From Streptomyces griseoflavus (lineage in GTDB: Bacteria > Actinomycetota > Actinomycetes > Streptomycetales > Streptomycetaceae): a stretch of DNA of 64,000 bases. The position numbers and the translations under genes are program-made. The notes under the pieces are model-generated. The model ran no database searches. It was not told the origin of the DNA and saw only the letters and a list, made by a program, of their open reading frames with translations. Location: the NCBI RefSeq assembly GCF_014649995.1, contig NZ_BMUC01000011.1, positions 1-64,000 of the forward strand, read 5' to 3'. This document shows, piece after piece, positions 16,014 through 24,665 of this stretch; position 1 is the stretch's first letter, and each line of letters starts with the position of its first letter.

Positions 16014-17612
16014 GTGACCGCAACACAGGCGCCTGATACGGCGCCGCCCGCTCCCATGTCCAACCGGCAGATACTCCAGGCCATGTCGGGGCTGATGGCC
16101 GGCATGTTCGTGGCGATCCTGGCGGGCACCGTGGTGGCCAACGCGCTGCCCACGATCATCGCCGACCTGGGAGCCAGCCAGTCCTCCTACACCTGGGTCG
16201 TCACCTCGGAACTGCTGGCCATGACGGCGACGGTGCCGCTGTGGGGCAAGCTGTCCGACCTGTTCGACAAGAAGCTGCTGCTCCAGCTGTCGCTGGGCAT
16301 GTTCGTGATCGGCTCACTGCTCGCGGGCTTCTCCAACGGCGTCGAACTGCTCATCTTCAGCCGTGTCCTGCAGGGCATCGGCGCGGGCGGTCTGACCGCG
16401 CTCGCCCAGGTCGTGATGGCGGCGATCATCCCGCCCCGCAGGCTCGGCAAGTACGCCGGCATCTTCGGCGCGGTGTTCGCCGTCGGCACGGTGGCCGGAC
16501 CGCTGATCGGCGGTGTGCTGGTGGACACCTCCTGGCTGGGCTGGCGCTGGTGCTTCTTCATCGGCGTGCCGTTCGCGCTGCTCGCCATCGCGCTGCTCCA
16601 GCGCACCCTGGCCCTGCCCGTGGTCCGCCGCAAGGCGAAGATCGACTTCCTGGGCGCCTTCCTCATCGTGGCGGGTGTCTGCGCCCTGCTCATCTGGGTG
16701 ACGCTGGCGGGCAACGAGTTCGACTGGGTCTCCTGGCAGACCGCCGCGCTCACGGGCGCCGGACTCCTGCTGCTGGCCGCCGCCGTGTTCGTCGAGGCGC
16801 GTACGGAGGAGCCGGTCATCCCGCTGGGCATCTTCCGCAACCGCACGGTCACGCTGACCACCGTCGCCAGCCTGCTGGTCGGTGTCGCCATGTTCGGCGG
16901 AACGGTCTTCCTCTCGCAGTACTTCCAGGTCTCCCTCGGCAAGTCGCCGACCGTCGCGGGCCTGATGAGCCTGCCCATGATCATCGGTCTGCTGGTGTCG
17001 TCCACCGTGGCCGGTCAGTTGATCAGCAAGACCGGTGTCTGGAAGCGCTACCTGGTGGCCGGGGCGGTCATCATGACCGTCGGTCTCGGTCTGCTCTCCA
17101 CCATCGGCGCGGACACCTCGTTCACCCTGCTCAGCATCTACATGGCCACCCTCGGCGTCGGCGTCGGCATGCTGATGCAGAACCTGGTGCTGGCCGCCCA
17201 GAACGACGTGCCCGCCAGTGAACTGGGCGCCGCGACCTCCGTGCTGTCCTTCTTCCGCAGCATGGGCGGCACCATCGGCACCAGTGTCCTCGGCGCGATC
17301 CTCGCCAACCGGGTCGCCACCGAGATGACCAAGGGCCTGGACGCGGCGGGCATCCCCGCGGGCCCGGGCGGCGGAGAGGCCGGCGTCCCCGACATGAGCA
17401 CCCTGCCCGAGCCGGTGCGCGCAATCGTCGAGCACGCCTACGGCGTCGCCACCGCCGACCTGTTCCTCATCGCCACCCCCTGCGCGCTGCTGGCGCTGAT
17501 CACGGTCGTGTTCCTCAAGGAGAAGCCCCTGAAGACGACCAGTGGCATGGAGCGCCTCGCCGAGGAGTCCGGTTCCGCGGCGGCCACCGACAAGGCGGCG
17601 GTCGGCGGCTGA
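16014..17612 (+). CDS. MFS transporter, 14-helix DHA2 (EmrB/QacA) type
   Basis: A 532-aa efflux protein with 14 predicted helices. It shows the DHA2 pattern LAGTVVANALPTIIADLGAS in helix 1, LWGKLSDLFDKKLLLQLSLG in the 2-3 loop and motif C GAVFAVGTVAGPLIGGVLVD in helix 5. A short extracellular segment lies near the C terminus (about 440-480). Such proteins export lipophilic drugs or own antibiotics. GTG 16014 is the start (VTATQAPD). It follows the TetR gene by 101 bases and is probably under its control. Confidence 0.94.
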   Translation: MTATQAPDTAPPAPMSNRQILQAMSGLMAGMFVAILAGTVVANALPTIIADLGASQSSYTWVVTSELLAMTATVPLWGKLSDLFDKKLLLQLSLGMFVIGSLLAGFSNGVELLIFSRVLQGIGAGGLTALAQVVMAAIIPPRRLGKYAGIFGAVFAVGTVAGPLIGGVLVDTSWLGWRWCFFIGVPFALLAIALLQRTLALPVVRRKAKIDFLGAFLIVAGVCALLIWVTLAGNEFDWVSWQTAALTGAGLLLLAAAVFVEARTEEPVIPLGIFRNRTVTLTTVASLLVGVAMFGGTVFLSQYFQVSLGKSPTVAGLMSLPMIIGLLVSSTVAGQLISKTGVWKRYLVAGAVIMTVGLGLLSTIGADTSFTLLSIYMATLGVGVGMLMQNLVLAAQNDVPASELGAATSVLSFFRSMGGTIGTSVLGAILANRVATEMTKGLDAAGIPAGPGGGEAGVPDMSTLPEPVRAIVEHAYGVATADLFLIATPCALLALITVVFLKEKPLKTTSGMERLAEESGSAAATDKAAVGG

Positions 17613-17630
17613 GACCCCTGTCATACGTTC

Positions 17631-17668
17631 GTTCGCCCCGGGTCCGCGCACGCGGACCCGGGGCGAAC
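17631..17668 (+). terminator. Perfect 18-bp hairpin terminator
   Basis: GTTCGCCCCGGGTCCGCG (17631-17648) and its exact reverse complement (17651-17668) form an uninterrupted stem right after the DHA2 stop. Confidence 0.85.
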
Positions 17669-17697
17669 GCGTACCGGGTCCCCGGCGCGAGCACCGC

Positions 17698-17730
17698 CCG
17701 CCCGGGCGCCGTGAGCGGGCGCCCGGGCGG
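17698..17730. terminator. Second hairpin, 13-bp stem
   Basis: CCGCCCGGGCGCC (17698-17710) pairs with GGCGCCCGGGCGG (17718-17730) across a 7-base loop. With the hairpin just before it, this is a tandem terminator insulating the sugar locus. Confidence 0.65.
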
Positions 17731-18026
17731 TGGCGTCCGTCCTCCGGCAGCGGCACATCGTGGGCGGCGAGGGTGCCATCGCCCCCGGCAGCGGGTACGG
17801 GGCGGAGGGCCCGGGCCGCCGCACCCGCGGCCCGTGCAGCGCCGGGCCCACGCCGACAGCGTCGTCGCGGCGGCCGGCCCGCTCCGCACTGCCCTACGAT
17901 CCGGGACAGCGGGAGGGGGCGCCGCGCGAGGGGCCGGCGAGAGACGGTACGGTCCGTCCGCCCGGCGGCCCCGCCCGTCCTCAGGGGTGGTGACGAACGG
18001 CGGCGGACGCCTCGGCCTCCCTGGCC
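17731..18026. other. Gene-free GC-rich spacer
   Basis: The frames that are open here have no codon bias, no ribosome site and no recognisable motif. Nothing beyond the tandem terminators upstream and the lacI promoter downstream could be seen. Confidence 0.4.
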
Positions 18027-18064
18027 TTGTCAGTGCAGCGGAACGGCGTGTATAACGTTGTAAA
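18027..18064 (+). promoter_or_regulatory. lacI promoter with overlapping LacI-family operator
   Basis: TTGTCA (18027-18032), an 18-base spacer, then TATAAC (18051-18056) make one of the best housekeeping-type promoters in the window. The CG-centred operator TATAACGTTGTAAA (18051-18064) covers the -10, implying autorepression. It shares AACG-TG-AAA with sites at 19692 and 30463. Confidence 0.75.
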
Positions 18065-18155
18065 ACTTGAGCCCAGCGGCTCGGCGCACGACTCATGGTG
18101 ACGGCATCCCATCCGCACCGGCCAACCGAGTCGGGCCGCTCACGAAGGGATTGCC

Positions 18156-19187
18156 GTGCGGGTCAGCCTCAAGGACGTCGCCGCGCACGCGGGGGTCTCC
18201 ATCAAGACCGTCTCCAACGTGGTGAACAACTACCAGCACGTCACCCCGGCCATGCGGGAGCGTGTCCAGCGGTCCATCGACGTGCTCGGCTACCGGCCCA
18301 ACCTCGCCGCCAGGCACCTGAGGAAGGGACGTACCGGCATCATCGCGCTCGCACTGCCCGAGCTCGGCAACCCCTACTTCGCCGAACTGGCCGCCTCCGT
18401 CATCGACGCCGCCTCCCAGCACGACTACATCGTGCTGCTCGACCACACCGGGGGGTCGCGCGAGCAGGAACTCCTGGTGAGCCAGGGTTTCCGGGCCCGG
18501 GTCATCGACGGGCTCATCCTCAGCCCCATCGAGCTGGAGACCGAGGACCTGCGCGACCGCTCCGAGGACGTGCCGCTGGTGCTGCTCGGGGAGCGGGACT
18601 ACGACCTGCCCTACGACCACATCGCGATCGACAACGTCGCCGCGGCCCGCGCCGCCGTACGGCATCTGATCGGGCTGGGGCGGCGGGAGGTGGCGTTCAT
18701 CGGGGCCCGGCGCGGGCGGAGCGAGCCGGCCCAGCTGCGCGTACGAGGGTGGCGCGAGGAACTGGCGGCCGCGGGACTCCCGGCCGACGAAGGGCTCGTC
18801 GCGGCCACCGACGGCTGGGGGCACGCCGACGGGGCGCTCGCCATGAACCACATCCTGGACAGCGGACGGCGGCCCGACGCGGTGTTCGCCTACAACGACC
18901 CCATGGCGATCGGCGCGATGAGGGTGCTGCACGAGCGCGGTCTGCGAGTGCCGGAGGACATCGCCGTGGTGGGCTTCGACGATGTGATCGAGGGCCGCTT
19001 CGGCGCGGTCACGCTGACGTCCGTGTCCCCGGACAAGGCCGCCATCGGCCGGCTCGCGGTGGAGTCGGTGCTGGCCCGGCTCCACGACCGGGCGCCGGAG
19101 CCACGTCGCATCTGGGCGGACCACCAGCTCGTGGAGCGGGAGAGCACGCTCGGCCGCCCGGCCGCCACCAACCGGGGGGCCGCCTGA
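18156..19187 (+). CDS. LacI-family sugar-responsive repressor
   Basis: A 343-aa repressor. The N-terminal helix-turn-helix and hinge read SLKDVAAHAGVSIKTVSNVV, then YRPNLAARHLRKGRTGIIAL. The periplasmic-binding-protein-like sensor domain (about 65-330) contains GLILSP, FIGARRG, the hallmark DAVFAYNDPMAIGAM and VVGFDD. GTG 18156 has GAAGGGA at good spacing. It is the first gene of a locus with a furanose-type ABC importer and two GH2 enzymes. Related palindromes in three of the promoters make it the likely local repressor, released by the imported sugar. Confidence 0.94.
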   Translation: MRVSLKDVAAHAGVSIKTVSNVVNNYQHVTPAMRERVQRSIDVLGYRPNLAARHLRKGRTGIIALALPELGNPYFAELAASVIDAASQHDYIVLLDHTGGSREQELLVSQGFRARVIDGLILSPIELETEDLRDRSEDVPLVLLGERDYDLPYDHIAIDNVAAARAAVRHLIGLGRREVAFIGARRGRSEPAQLRVRGWREELAAAGLPADEGLVAATDGWGHADGALAMNHILDSGRRPDAVFAYNDPMAIGAMRVLHERGLRVPEDIAVVGFDDVIEGRFGAVTLTSVSPDKAAIGRLAVESVLARLHDRAPEPRRIWADHQLVERESTLGRPAATNRGAA

Positions 19188-19607
19188 CGGGCGTCGCGGC
19201 GGGGGCGCGCACCGGGGAGCGGTGCGCGTGTTCGCCGTGGCACGACTCCGGCGCCGGATGTCTGGAACCACGCCGCGGCGGTACGTGCCCGACGACGGCG
19301 GAGTCGGCGGCGTGAGCCGGCACGAGTGCGGGCGCGGGGGTACCGCCGACCGGACCGGCACGGCGCAGCCCGAGGAAGCACCGAGCACCGGTCGTGTGGG
19401 CACACCGACTGCGGTGCGCGCAGTGTGACTTGGGTGGCAGTCGAGTGAACTACAGCAGTCGCACGCACACTTGACGGCGTTGACGCCACGCGTTCGGTTC
19501 ACCGCTGCCGCGGCACCACCAACGTCCCCCCTCCCCCCGCCGCCCAAACACCCCTGCTGCAAGGCCACTTGGCCACAAGCAGCTCCGCCGTCACCTCCGC
19601 CCCGGAT
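19188..19607. other. Intergenic stretch between lacI and the sugar importer
   Basis: No gene is supported. A small interrupted palindrome ACTGCG (19408-19413) / CGCAGT (19419-19424) may be a weak terminator for lacI. The rest is unremarkable. Confidence 0.4.
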
Positions 19608-19619
19608 GCAAGCGCTTGC
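19608..19619. promoter_or_regulatory. cre-like LacI-family operator
   Basis: GCAAGCGCTTGC is a perfect 12-bp palindrome. With flanks it reads TGCAAGCGCTTGCC, close to the general LacI/CcpA operator shape. It lies about 60 bases upstream of the proposed -35 of the importer and differs from the CAACG motif, so a second LacI-type regulator may bind here. Confidence 0.5.
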
Positions 19620-19679
19620 CCGGCGGCCCCGGCGCCCCGAACCGGCCGGCCCTCCCCTTCCGACCTTGCGCGCGAGGGG

Positions 19680-19708
19680 TTTACAGCCTCCTTCCAACGA
19701 TGTAAAAC
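19680..19708 (+). promoter_or_regulatory. Importer promoter with LacI operator in the spacer
   Basis: TTTACA (19680-19685), 17 bases, then TAAAAC (19703-19708). The spacer and -10 carry TTCCAACGATGTAA (19692-19705), a variant of the perfect palindrome TTCCAACGTTGGAA at 30463. Bound repressor would sit between the two hexamers. Confidence 0.65.
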
Positions 19709-19816
19709 CTCCTTGCGGCGCACCGGACGCCGCCGTGCACAGGGGGAGCGGCTCCACACCCGCGCGTCCGTCGGCTCCCCAGTTCCCTTTTCAGCGTCAC
19801 CCGGATCGGGGTCACC

Positions 19817-20911
19817 ATGCAGCGCACCACTCACCGTTCCCTCCTCCTCGCCCGCCCCGTGGTCGTGGCCCTGGCCGCCGCCGTGGCCCTGACCGCCACC
19901 TCCTGCGCCAAGTCGGAGGACGACGCGGCGGACGGCAAGAAGTCCCCGGCCGCCGCCGACGCCGGCCAGAAGGTCGTCACGCCGAAGCCGGGCAGCAGGA
20001 CCTGCACCGTCGACGCCTACGGCGGCAGGAAGATCGACCTGAAGGGCGCCACGGTCGGCTTCTCCCAGTCGGAGAAGGAGGCCAACCCGTTCCGCATCGC
20101 CGAGACGCAGTCCATCAAGGACGAAGCCGCCAAGAGGGGCGTCAAGCTGCTGACGGCCAACGCCCAGTCGCAGTTCTCCAAGCAGATCAGCGACGTGCAG
20201 GACCTGCTCGCCAAGGGCGCCGACCTGCTGGTGATCGCCCCGCTCAACTCCGACGGCTGGGACCCGGTGCTGCAGGCCGCCGCCGCCAAGAAGGTCCCGA
20301 TCGTCACCATCGACCGCAAGATCAACGCCACGCCCTGCAAGGACTACGTCTCGTTTATCGCCTCGGACTTCGTCGAGCAGGGCAGGCGTGCCGCCGACCG
20401 GATGATCGAGGCCACGGGAGGCAAGGGCGAGGTCGCCATCCTGCTGGGCTCGGCCGGCAACAACGTCACCACCGAGCGCACCCGGGGCTTCAAGGAGCGC
20501 GTCACCGAGAAGGCCCCCGGCCTGAAGATCGTCTTCGAGCAGACCGGTGACTTCACCCGCGAGAAGGGCCAGCAGGTCACCGAGCAGCTCATCCAGTCCA
20601 AGCCCGCCATCAAGGGCATCTACGCGGAGAACGACGAGATGGGCCTGGGCGCGGTGGCCGCGCTCAAGGGCGCCGGCAAGAAGGCCGGGGACATCGAGAT
20701 CGTCACGGTCGACGGCACGCGCAACGCCGTGCAGGGCGTCGTCGACGGCTGGATCAGCGGTGTCATCGAGTCCAACCCGAGGTTCGGCCCGCTGGCGTTC
20801 CAGACGCTGGACACCTTCACCCAGGGCAGGGAAGTCCCCCAGGACATCGTGATCCAGGACAGCGCCTACAGCGCCGACAACGCCGAGCAGGACCTCGGCA
20901 AGGCCTACTGA
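19817..20911 (+). CDS. Sugar ABC transporter substrate-binding lipoprotein (YtfQ-like)
   Basis: A 364-aa lipoprotein with a signal peptide and lipobox LTATSC (Cys30). The mature part is a type I periplasmic-binding fold: VGFSQSEKEANPFRIAETQS, ISDVQDLLAKGADLLVIAPL, VPIVTIDRK and YAENDEMGLGAVAALKGAGK. The NPFR-type start and whole gene order match the YtfQ family, which binds furanose sugars such as galactofuranose. It captures sugar outside the membrane for the importer encoded by the next three genes. A LacI operator lies in its promoter, about 110 bases upstream. Confidence 0.93.
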   Translation: MQRTTHRSLLLARPVVVALAAAVALTATSCAKSEDDAADGKKSPAAADAGQKVVTPKPGSRTCTVDAYGGRKIDLKGATVGFSQSEKEANPFRIAETQSIKDEAAKRGVKLLTANAQSQFSKQISDVQDLLAKGADLLVIAPLNSDGWDPVLQAAAAKKVPIVTIDRKINATPCKDYVSFIASDFVEQGRRAADRMIEATGGKGEVAILLGSAGNNVTTERTRGFKERVTEKAPGLKIVFEQTGDFTREKGQQVTEQLIQSKPAIKGIYAENDEMGLGAVAALKGAGKKAGDIEIVTVDGTRNAVQGVVDGWISGVIESNPRFGPLAFQTLDTFTQGREVPQDIVIQDSAYSADNAEQDLGKAY

Positions 20912-20979
20912 TCCTTCTCGGGGCCCCGCAGCCCGGGCCCCTCTGTCCGTCCGTCACCACTTCTCTCCTGGAGGCACAG

Positions 20980-22539
20980 GTGGCTCCCCCCGCCGAAGTC
21001 CTCGCCGTCCGCGGACTGAGCAAGACCTTCCCCGGCGTCCGGGCCCTGGACGGCGTGGACCTGACCCTGCACGCCGGCGAGGTCCACGCACTGATCGGCG
21101 AGAACGGCGCCGGCAAGTCGACCCTCATCAAGCTCCTCACCGGGGTGCACCGGCCCGACGCCGGTGACATCGTTTTCCAGGGGCGTGGTGTCTCGTTCGC
21201 CACGCCGCTGGAGGCCCAGAAGGCCGGCATCTCGACCATCTACCAAGAGGTCAACCTCATCCCCCTGTTGAGCGTGGCCCGCAACCTCTTCCTGGGCCGT
21301 GAGCCGCGGAACCGGCTCGGTCTGCTGGACTTCGCCCGTATGCACCGCGAGGCCGAGGAGACGCTCGGCGCCTACGGCGTGCGGGTGGACGTCCGCCGTC
21401 CGCTGCGCAGCCTCGGTGTGGGCGCGCAGCAGATGGTCGCCCTGGCCCGGGCCGTGGCGAGCGAGGCGCGGATCGTCATCATGGACGAACCGACCTCCTC
21501 CCTGGAACCGCGGGAGGTCGAGACGCTGTTCTCGGTCATCCGCCGGCTGCGCGACGAGGGCATAGCCGTCGTCTACGTCAGTCACCGCCTGGACGAGCTG
21601 TACGCGGTGTGCGACACGGTCACCGTGCTGCGCGACGGCCGTCGGGTGCACCACGGCCGCCTCGCGGAACTCGACCGGTTGTCCCTGGTGTCCACCATGC
21701 TCGGCCGGGAACTGGGCGAGGTGCGCCGGGAGGGGCTGACCAAGTTCACCGGCGACCGTCACGCGACCGACGGCCGGCCGGTGCTCGAAGCGACGGACCT
21801 GACCGTGCCGCACCAGGTGCACGGCGTGTCCGTGAGCGTCCGCCCGGGTGAGGTCGTGGGTCTAGGCGGGCTGCTCGGTTCGGGACGCACCGAGACCGCG
21901 AAGGCCATCTCCGGTGCTCTGGCGAGGAGTTCGGGCAGCGTCGTCGTGGCCGGGGTCCCGCTGCGCGCGGGCTCCACGCCCGCCGCCATCCGGGCGGGCG
22001 TCAGCCTGCTGCCGGAGGACCGCAAGAGCGAGGGGATCGTGCCCGGTCTGTCGGTGCGCGAGAACATCGCGCTGGCGGTCCTGCCCCGGCTCTCCCGCTT
22101 CGGCCTGGTCTCCGAGACGCGTGTGGACAGCATCGTCGACACCTTCGTCGAGCGGCTGCGCATCAAGGCGTCCTCGCCGCACCAGAAGGTCGGCGAACTG
22201 TCCGGCGGCAACCAGCAGAAGGTGCTGCTGGCCCGCTGGCTGGCGATGAACCCGAAGGTCCTGCTGCTCGACGAACCGACCCGGGGCATCGACGTCGGCG
22301 CCAAGGCCGAGGTGCAGAAGCTCGTGGACGAACTCGCCGCGGACGGCCTGGGAGTCCTGCTCATCTCCTCCGATCCGGAGGAACTGATCGAAGGGTCCGA
22401 CCGCGTGGTCGTACTGAAGGACGGTGCCGTCGTCGGCGAGCTGACCGGCGACGAGGTCACCGAGGACGAACTGATGCGGACCATCGCCGGGCACGCCCCG
22501 GACCGGGACGCGGTGCGGGAGGCGGCCACCGATGGCTGA
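20980..22539 (+). CDS. Sugar ABC transporter ATPase, tandem NBDs (YtfR-like)
   Basis: A 519-aa cytoplasmic protein with two ATP-binding cassettes. NBD1 (about 1-245) has Walker A GENGAGKST and Walker B IVIMDEPTSSLEP. NBD2 (about 260-510) has the degenerate P-loop region LGSGRTETAKAI, the signature LSGGNQQKV and LLLDEPTRGIDVG. The layout is that of carbohydrate ATPases of the RbsA/MglA/YtfR type, in which the second site is often non-canonical. GTG 20980 follows GGAGG. It overlaps the first permease gene by eight bases. Confidence 0.95.
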   Translation: MAPPAEVLAVRGLSKTFPGVRALDGVDLTLHAGEVHALIGENGAGKSTLIKLLTGVHRPDAGDIVFQGRGVSFATPLEAQKAGISTIYQEVNLIPLLSVARNLFLGREPRNRLGLLDFARMHREAEETLGAYGVRVDVRRPLRSLGVGAQQMVALARAVASEARIVIMDEPTSSLEPREVETLFSVIRRLRDEGIAVVYVSHRLDELYAVCDTVTVLRDGRRVHHGRLAELDRLSLVSTMLGRELGEVRREGLTKFTGDRHATDGRPVLEATDLTVPHQVHGVSVSVRPGEVVGLGGLLGSGRTETAKAISGALARSSGSVVVAGVPLRAGSTPAAIRAGVSLLPEDRKSEGIVPGLSVRENIALAVLPRLSRFGLVSETRVDSIVDTFVERLRIKASSPHQKVGELSGGNQQKVLLARWLAMNPKVLLLDEPTRGIDVGAKAEVQKLVDELAADGLGVLLISSDPEELIEGSDRVVVLKDGAVVGELTGDEVTEDELMRTIAGHAPDRDAVREAATDG

Positions 22540-23494
22540 AGCCACCCTCAAGGCCGTCCCGCCGGACCGGACCCGCGTCCTGCAGTGGCTGCAGGCGTAC
22601 GGCGTCTACGCCGGCGTGGCGCTGCTGATGGCCGTCAACATCGTCGTCACCCCGCACTTCCTGACCGCGGAGAACTTCCGCACCCAGGCCGTGCAGGTCG
22701 CTCCCGTCATCATCGTCGCGCTGGGCATGGCCCTGGTCATCGGCACCGAGGGCGTCGACCTGTCGGTCGGTGCCGTGATGGCGCTCGCGGCCTCCGTGAC
22801 GGCCCTCTACCTGGGCTACGGACTCCTGCCGGCCCTGCTGGTGGTGGCCGTGTTCGCCGCCGGGACAGGGCTGGCCAACGGCGCGCTGGTGGCGTTCGTC
22901 GGGGTGCAGCCGATCGTGGCGACCCTGGCCCTGATGGTCGGCGGGCGCGGTCTCGCCCTCGTTCTGCTGCCGCAGCTGGAGGACCTGCGCAACCCCGCGC
23001 TGGCCTCCCTGGGCTCCGGCGACGTACTGGGCGTCCCGTACCTGATCCTCATCGCCGCGGCGCTCGCCCTGCTGGTGGCCTTCGTCGTCCGCCGCACCAC
23101 CTTCGGACGGCAGCTCCTCGCCATCGGCGACAGCCGCCCCGCGGCACAGCTCGCCGGACTGCCGGTGCGCCGGGTGCTGATCGTGGTGTACGTGGCCTGC
23201 GCGCTGCTCGCCGCCGTGGCGGGTGTCCTCGCCACGGCACGGCTGCAGGCCAGCGACCCGACCTCGCTTGGCAATCTGATGGAGCTGTCCGCGATCACCG
23301 CCGTCGTCGTCGGCGGGACGCCGCTGACCGGCGGCCGGGTGAACATCGCCGGCACCGTGGCGGGAGCCGTCCTCATCCAGCTGCTCACCGCCACCCTCAT
23401 CAAGCACGATCTGCCGCCTTCCTGGACCCAGATCGCGCAGGCCATGGTGATCGTGTGCGCGGTCTACGCGGCACGGGGACGGGGGAAGCGATGA
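22532..23494 (+). CDS. Sugar ABC transporter permease 1 (YtfT-like)
   Basis: A 320-aa membrane protein of the RbsC/BPD_transp_2 family with about nine or ten helices. It shows VIIVALGMALVIGTEGVDLS, the family motif GxDLSVG near residue 75, and the cytoplasmic loop GRQLLAIGDSRPAAQLAGLP. It is one half of a heterodimeric channel with the next gene, a two-permease design seen in the YtfT/YjfF galactofuranose importer rather than in ribose systems with one permease. Coupled to the ATPase gene by an 8-base overlap and to the next gene by ATGA. Confidence 0.93.
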   Translation: MAEATLKAVPPDRTRVLQWLQAYGVYAGVALLMAVNIVVTPHFLTAENFRTQAVQVAPVIIVALGMALVIGTEGVDLSVGAVMALAASVTALYLGYGLLPALLVVAVFAAGTGLANGALVAFVGVQPIVATLALMVGGRGLALVLLPQLEDLRNPALASLGSGDVLGVPYLILIAAALALLVAFVVRRTTFGRQLLAIGDSRPAAQLAGLPVRRVLIVVYVACALLAAVAGVLATARLQASDPTSLGNLMELSAITAVVVGGTPLTGGRVNIAGTVAGAVLIQLLTATLIKHDLPPSWTQIAQAMVIVCAVYAARGRGKR

Positions 23495-24528
23495 GTGCCA
23501 CCGAGACGGACGCCCCGGTGGCCGCGACGCGCGGCAAGGGGCCGGCACCCGCCGGTGAGCCCGTGGGCGCGGCACGCTCCGAGCGGGTGAGCGCGCTGGT
23601 CCAGCGGCACGGCGCGCCGGCGGTGCTGGTGGTGGTGTCGGTGGTGGCGTCGTTCAGCTTCGACTCCTTCGCCACCGGCGACAACATCGCCAACATGGCG
23701 ACGAGTTCGGCGTTCCTGGCGATCGTCGCGCTCGGCATGACCTTCGTGATCATCACGGGCGGTATCGATCTGTCGGTCGGTTCGCTGTTCGCGCTGGGCG
23801 GGGTGCTGGCGGCCTGGGGCTCACGGCACGGAACCCCGGTCGCGCTGCTGCTGCCGCTCGTCGTGTGCGGGACGGTCGGCGTGGTCAACGGCCTGCTCGT
23901 GGCCCGTTCCCGGCTGGCGCCGTTCATCGTCACCCTGGCGGCGATGCTCGGCGCGCGCGGTCTGATGCTGGCGCTCACCGACGAGGGCGCCGACACCTAC
24001 CTGATCGGCAAGGGCTCCTTCCTCGCCGAACTCGGCCAGGGCAGCACCCTGGGCCTCGGCAACCCCGTGTGGATCACACTGGCGCTGTTCGCCGCCGGGG
24101 CCGTCGTGCTGCGCCGCACACGGTTCGGTCAGCACGTGTACGCGGTCGGCGGCAACGAGGACGCGGCGGCCCTGATGGGCGCGCCGGTCGCCCGCACGAA
24201 GGTCCTCGTCTACGCCCTGTCGGGGGTGCTGGCCGGACTGGCCGGCGCGCTGAACGCGGCGTGGCTCGCCTCCGGGGTGACGATCCTGGGCAACGGCATG
24301 GAGCTGGAGGCCATCGCCGCCGTCGTCATCGGCGGAACCCTGCTCACCGGCGGACTCGGCTACGTCAGCGGGGCGCTGGTCGGCGTGCTGCTGCTGAAGG
24401 TGATCCAGAACGTCATCAACCAGATCGGCTCCCTGGACTCCTCCTACCAGCAGGTGGTCAGCGGGGCGTTCCTGGCCGTCGTGGTCGTCGCCCAGACCTG
24501 GCTGGGCCGCCGCCGGCAGCTGATGTGA
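23491..24528 (+). CDS. Sugar ABC transporter permease 2 (YjfF-like)
   Basis: A 345-aa permease of the same family, with a 45-residue charged lead and then about nine or ten helices. It shows VALGMTFVIITGGIDLSVGS, RSRLAPFIVTLAAMLGARGL and GQHVYAVGGNEDAAALMGAP. It pairs with the preceding permease. Start at ATG 23491, overlapping the previous stop. A very strong hairpin follows, so the importer operon probably ends here, although the GH2 gene 138 bases downstream has no obvious promoter and may depend on read-through. Confidence 0.93.
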   Translation: MSATETDAPVAATRGKGPAPAGEPVGAARSERVSALVQRHGAPAVLVVVSVVASFSFDSFATGDNIANMATSSAFLAIVALGMTFVIITGGIDLSVGSLFALGGVLAAWGSRHGTPVALLLPLVVCGTVGVVNGLLVARSRLAPFIVTLAAMLGARGLMLALTDEGADTYLIGKGSFLAELGQGSTLGLGNPVWITLALFAAGAVVLRRTRFGQHVYAVGGNEDAAALMGAPVARTKVLVYALSGVLAGLAGALNAAWLASGVTILGNGMELEAIAAVVIGGTLLTGGLGYVSGALVGVLLLKVIQNVINQIGSLDSSYQQVVSGAFLAVVVVAQTWLGRRRQLM

Positions 24529-24532
24529 AGCT

Positions 24533-24580
24533 CCGGACGCGGCAGCCGGGAGCCGTTCGGCTACCGGCTGCCGCGTCCGG
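24533..24580 (+). terminator. 17-bp perfect hairpin with inner stem
   Basis: CCGGACGCGGCAGCCGG (24533-24549) pairs with CCGGCTGCCGCGTCCGG (24564-24580). The loop itself folds as AGCCG/CGGCT. It separates the importer from the first GH2 gene. Confidence 0.8.
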
Positions 24581-24665
24581 TACCGGGCGGCCGGCCACGC
24601 CACGGCGGGGGCCGGCCGCTTCCCGCACGCGCACGTCTCCCACCCCCACTCTCCGAGGAGTGACG

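Noticed and set aside
17711-18055. Open frame in the spacer before lacI as a hypothetical gene
   Set aside because: It starts inside a terminator hairpin, has Arg/Gly/Pro-rich shadow-like composition and no ribosome site.
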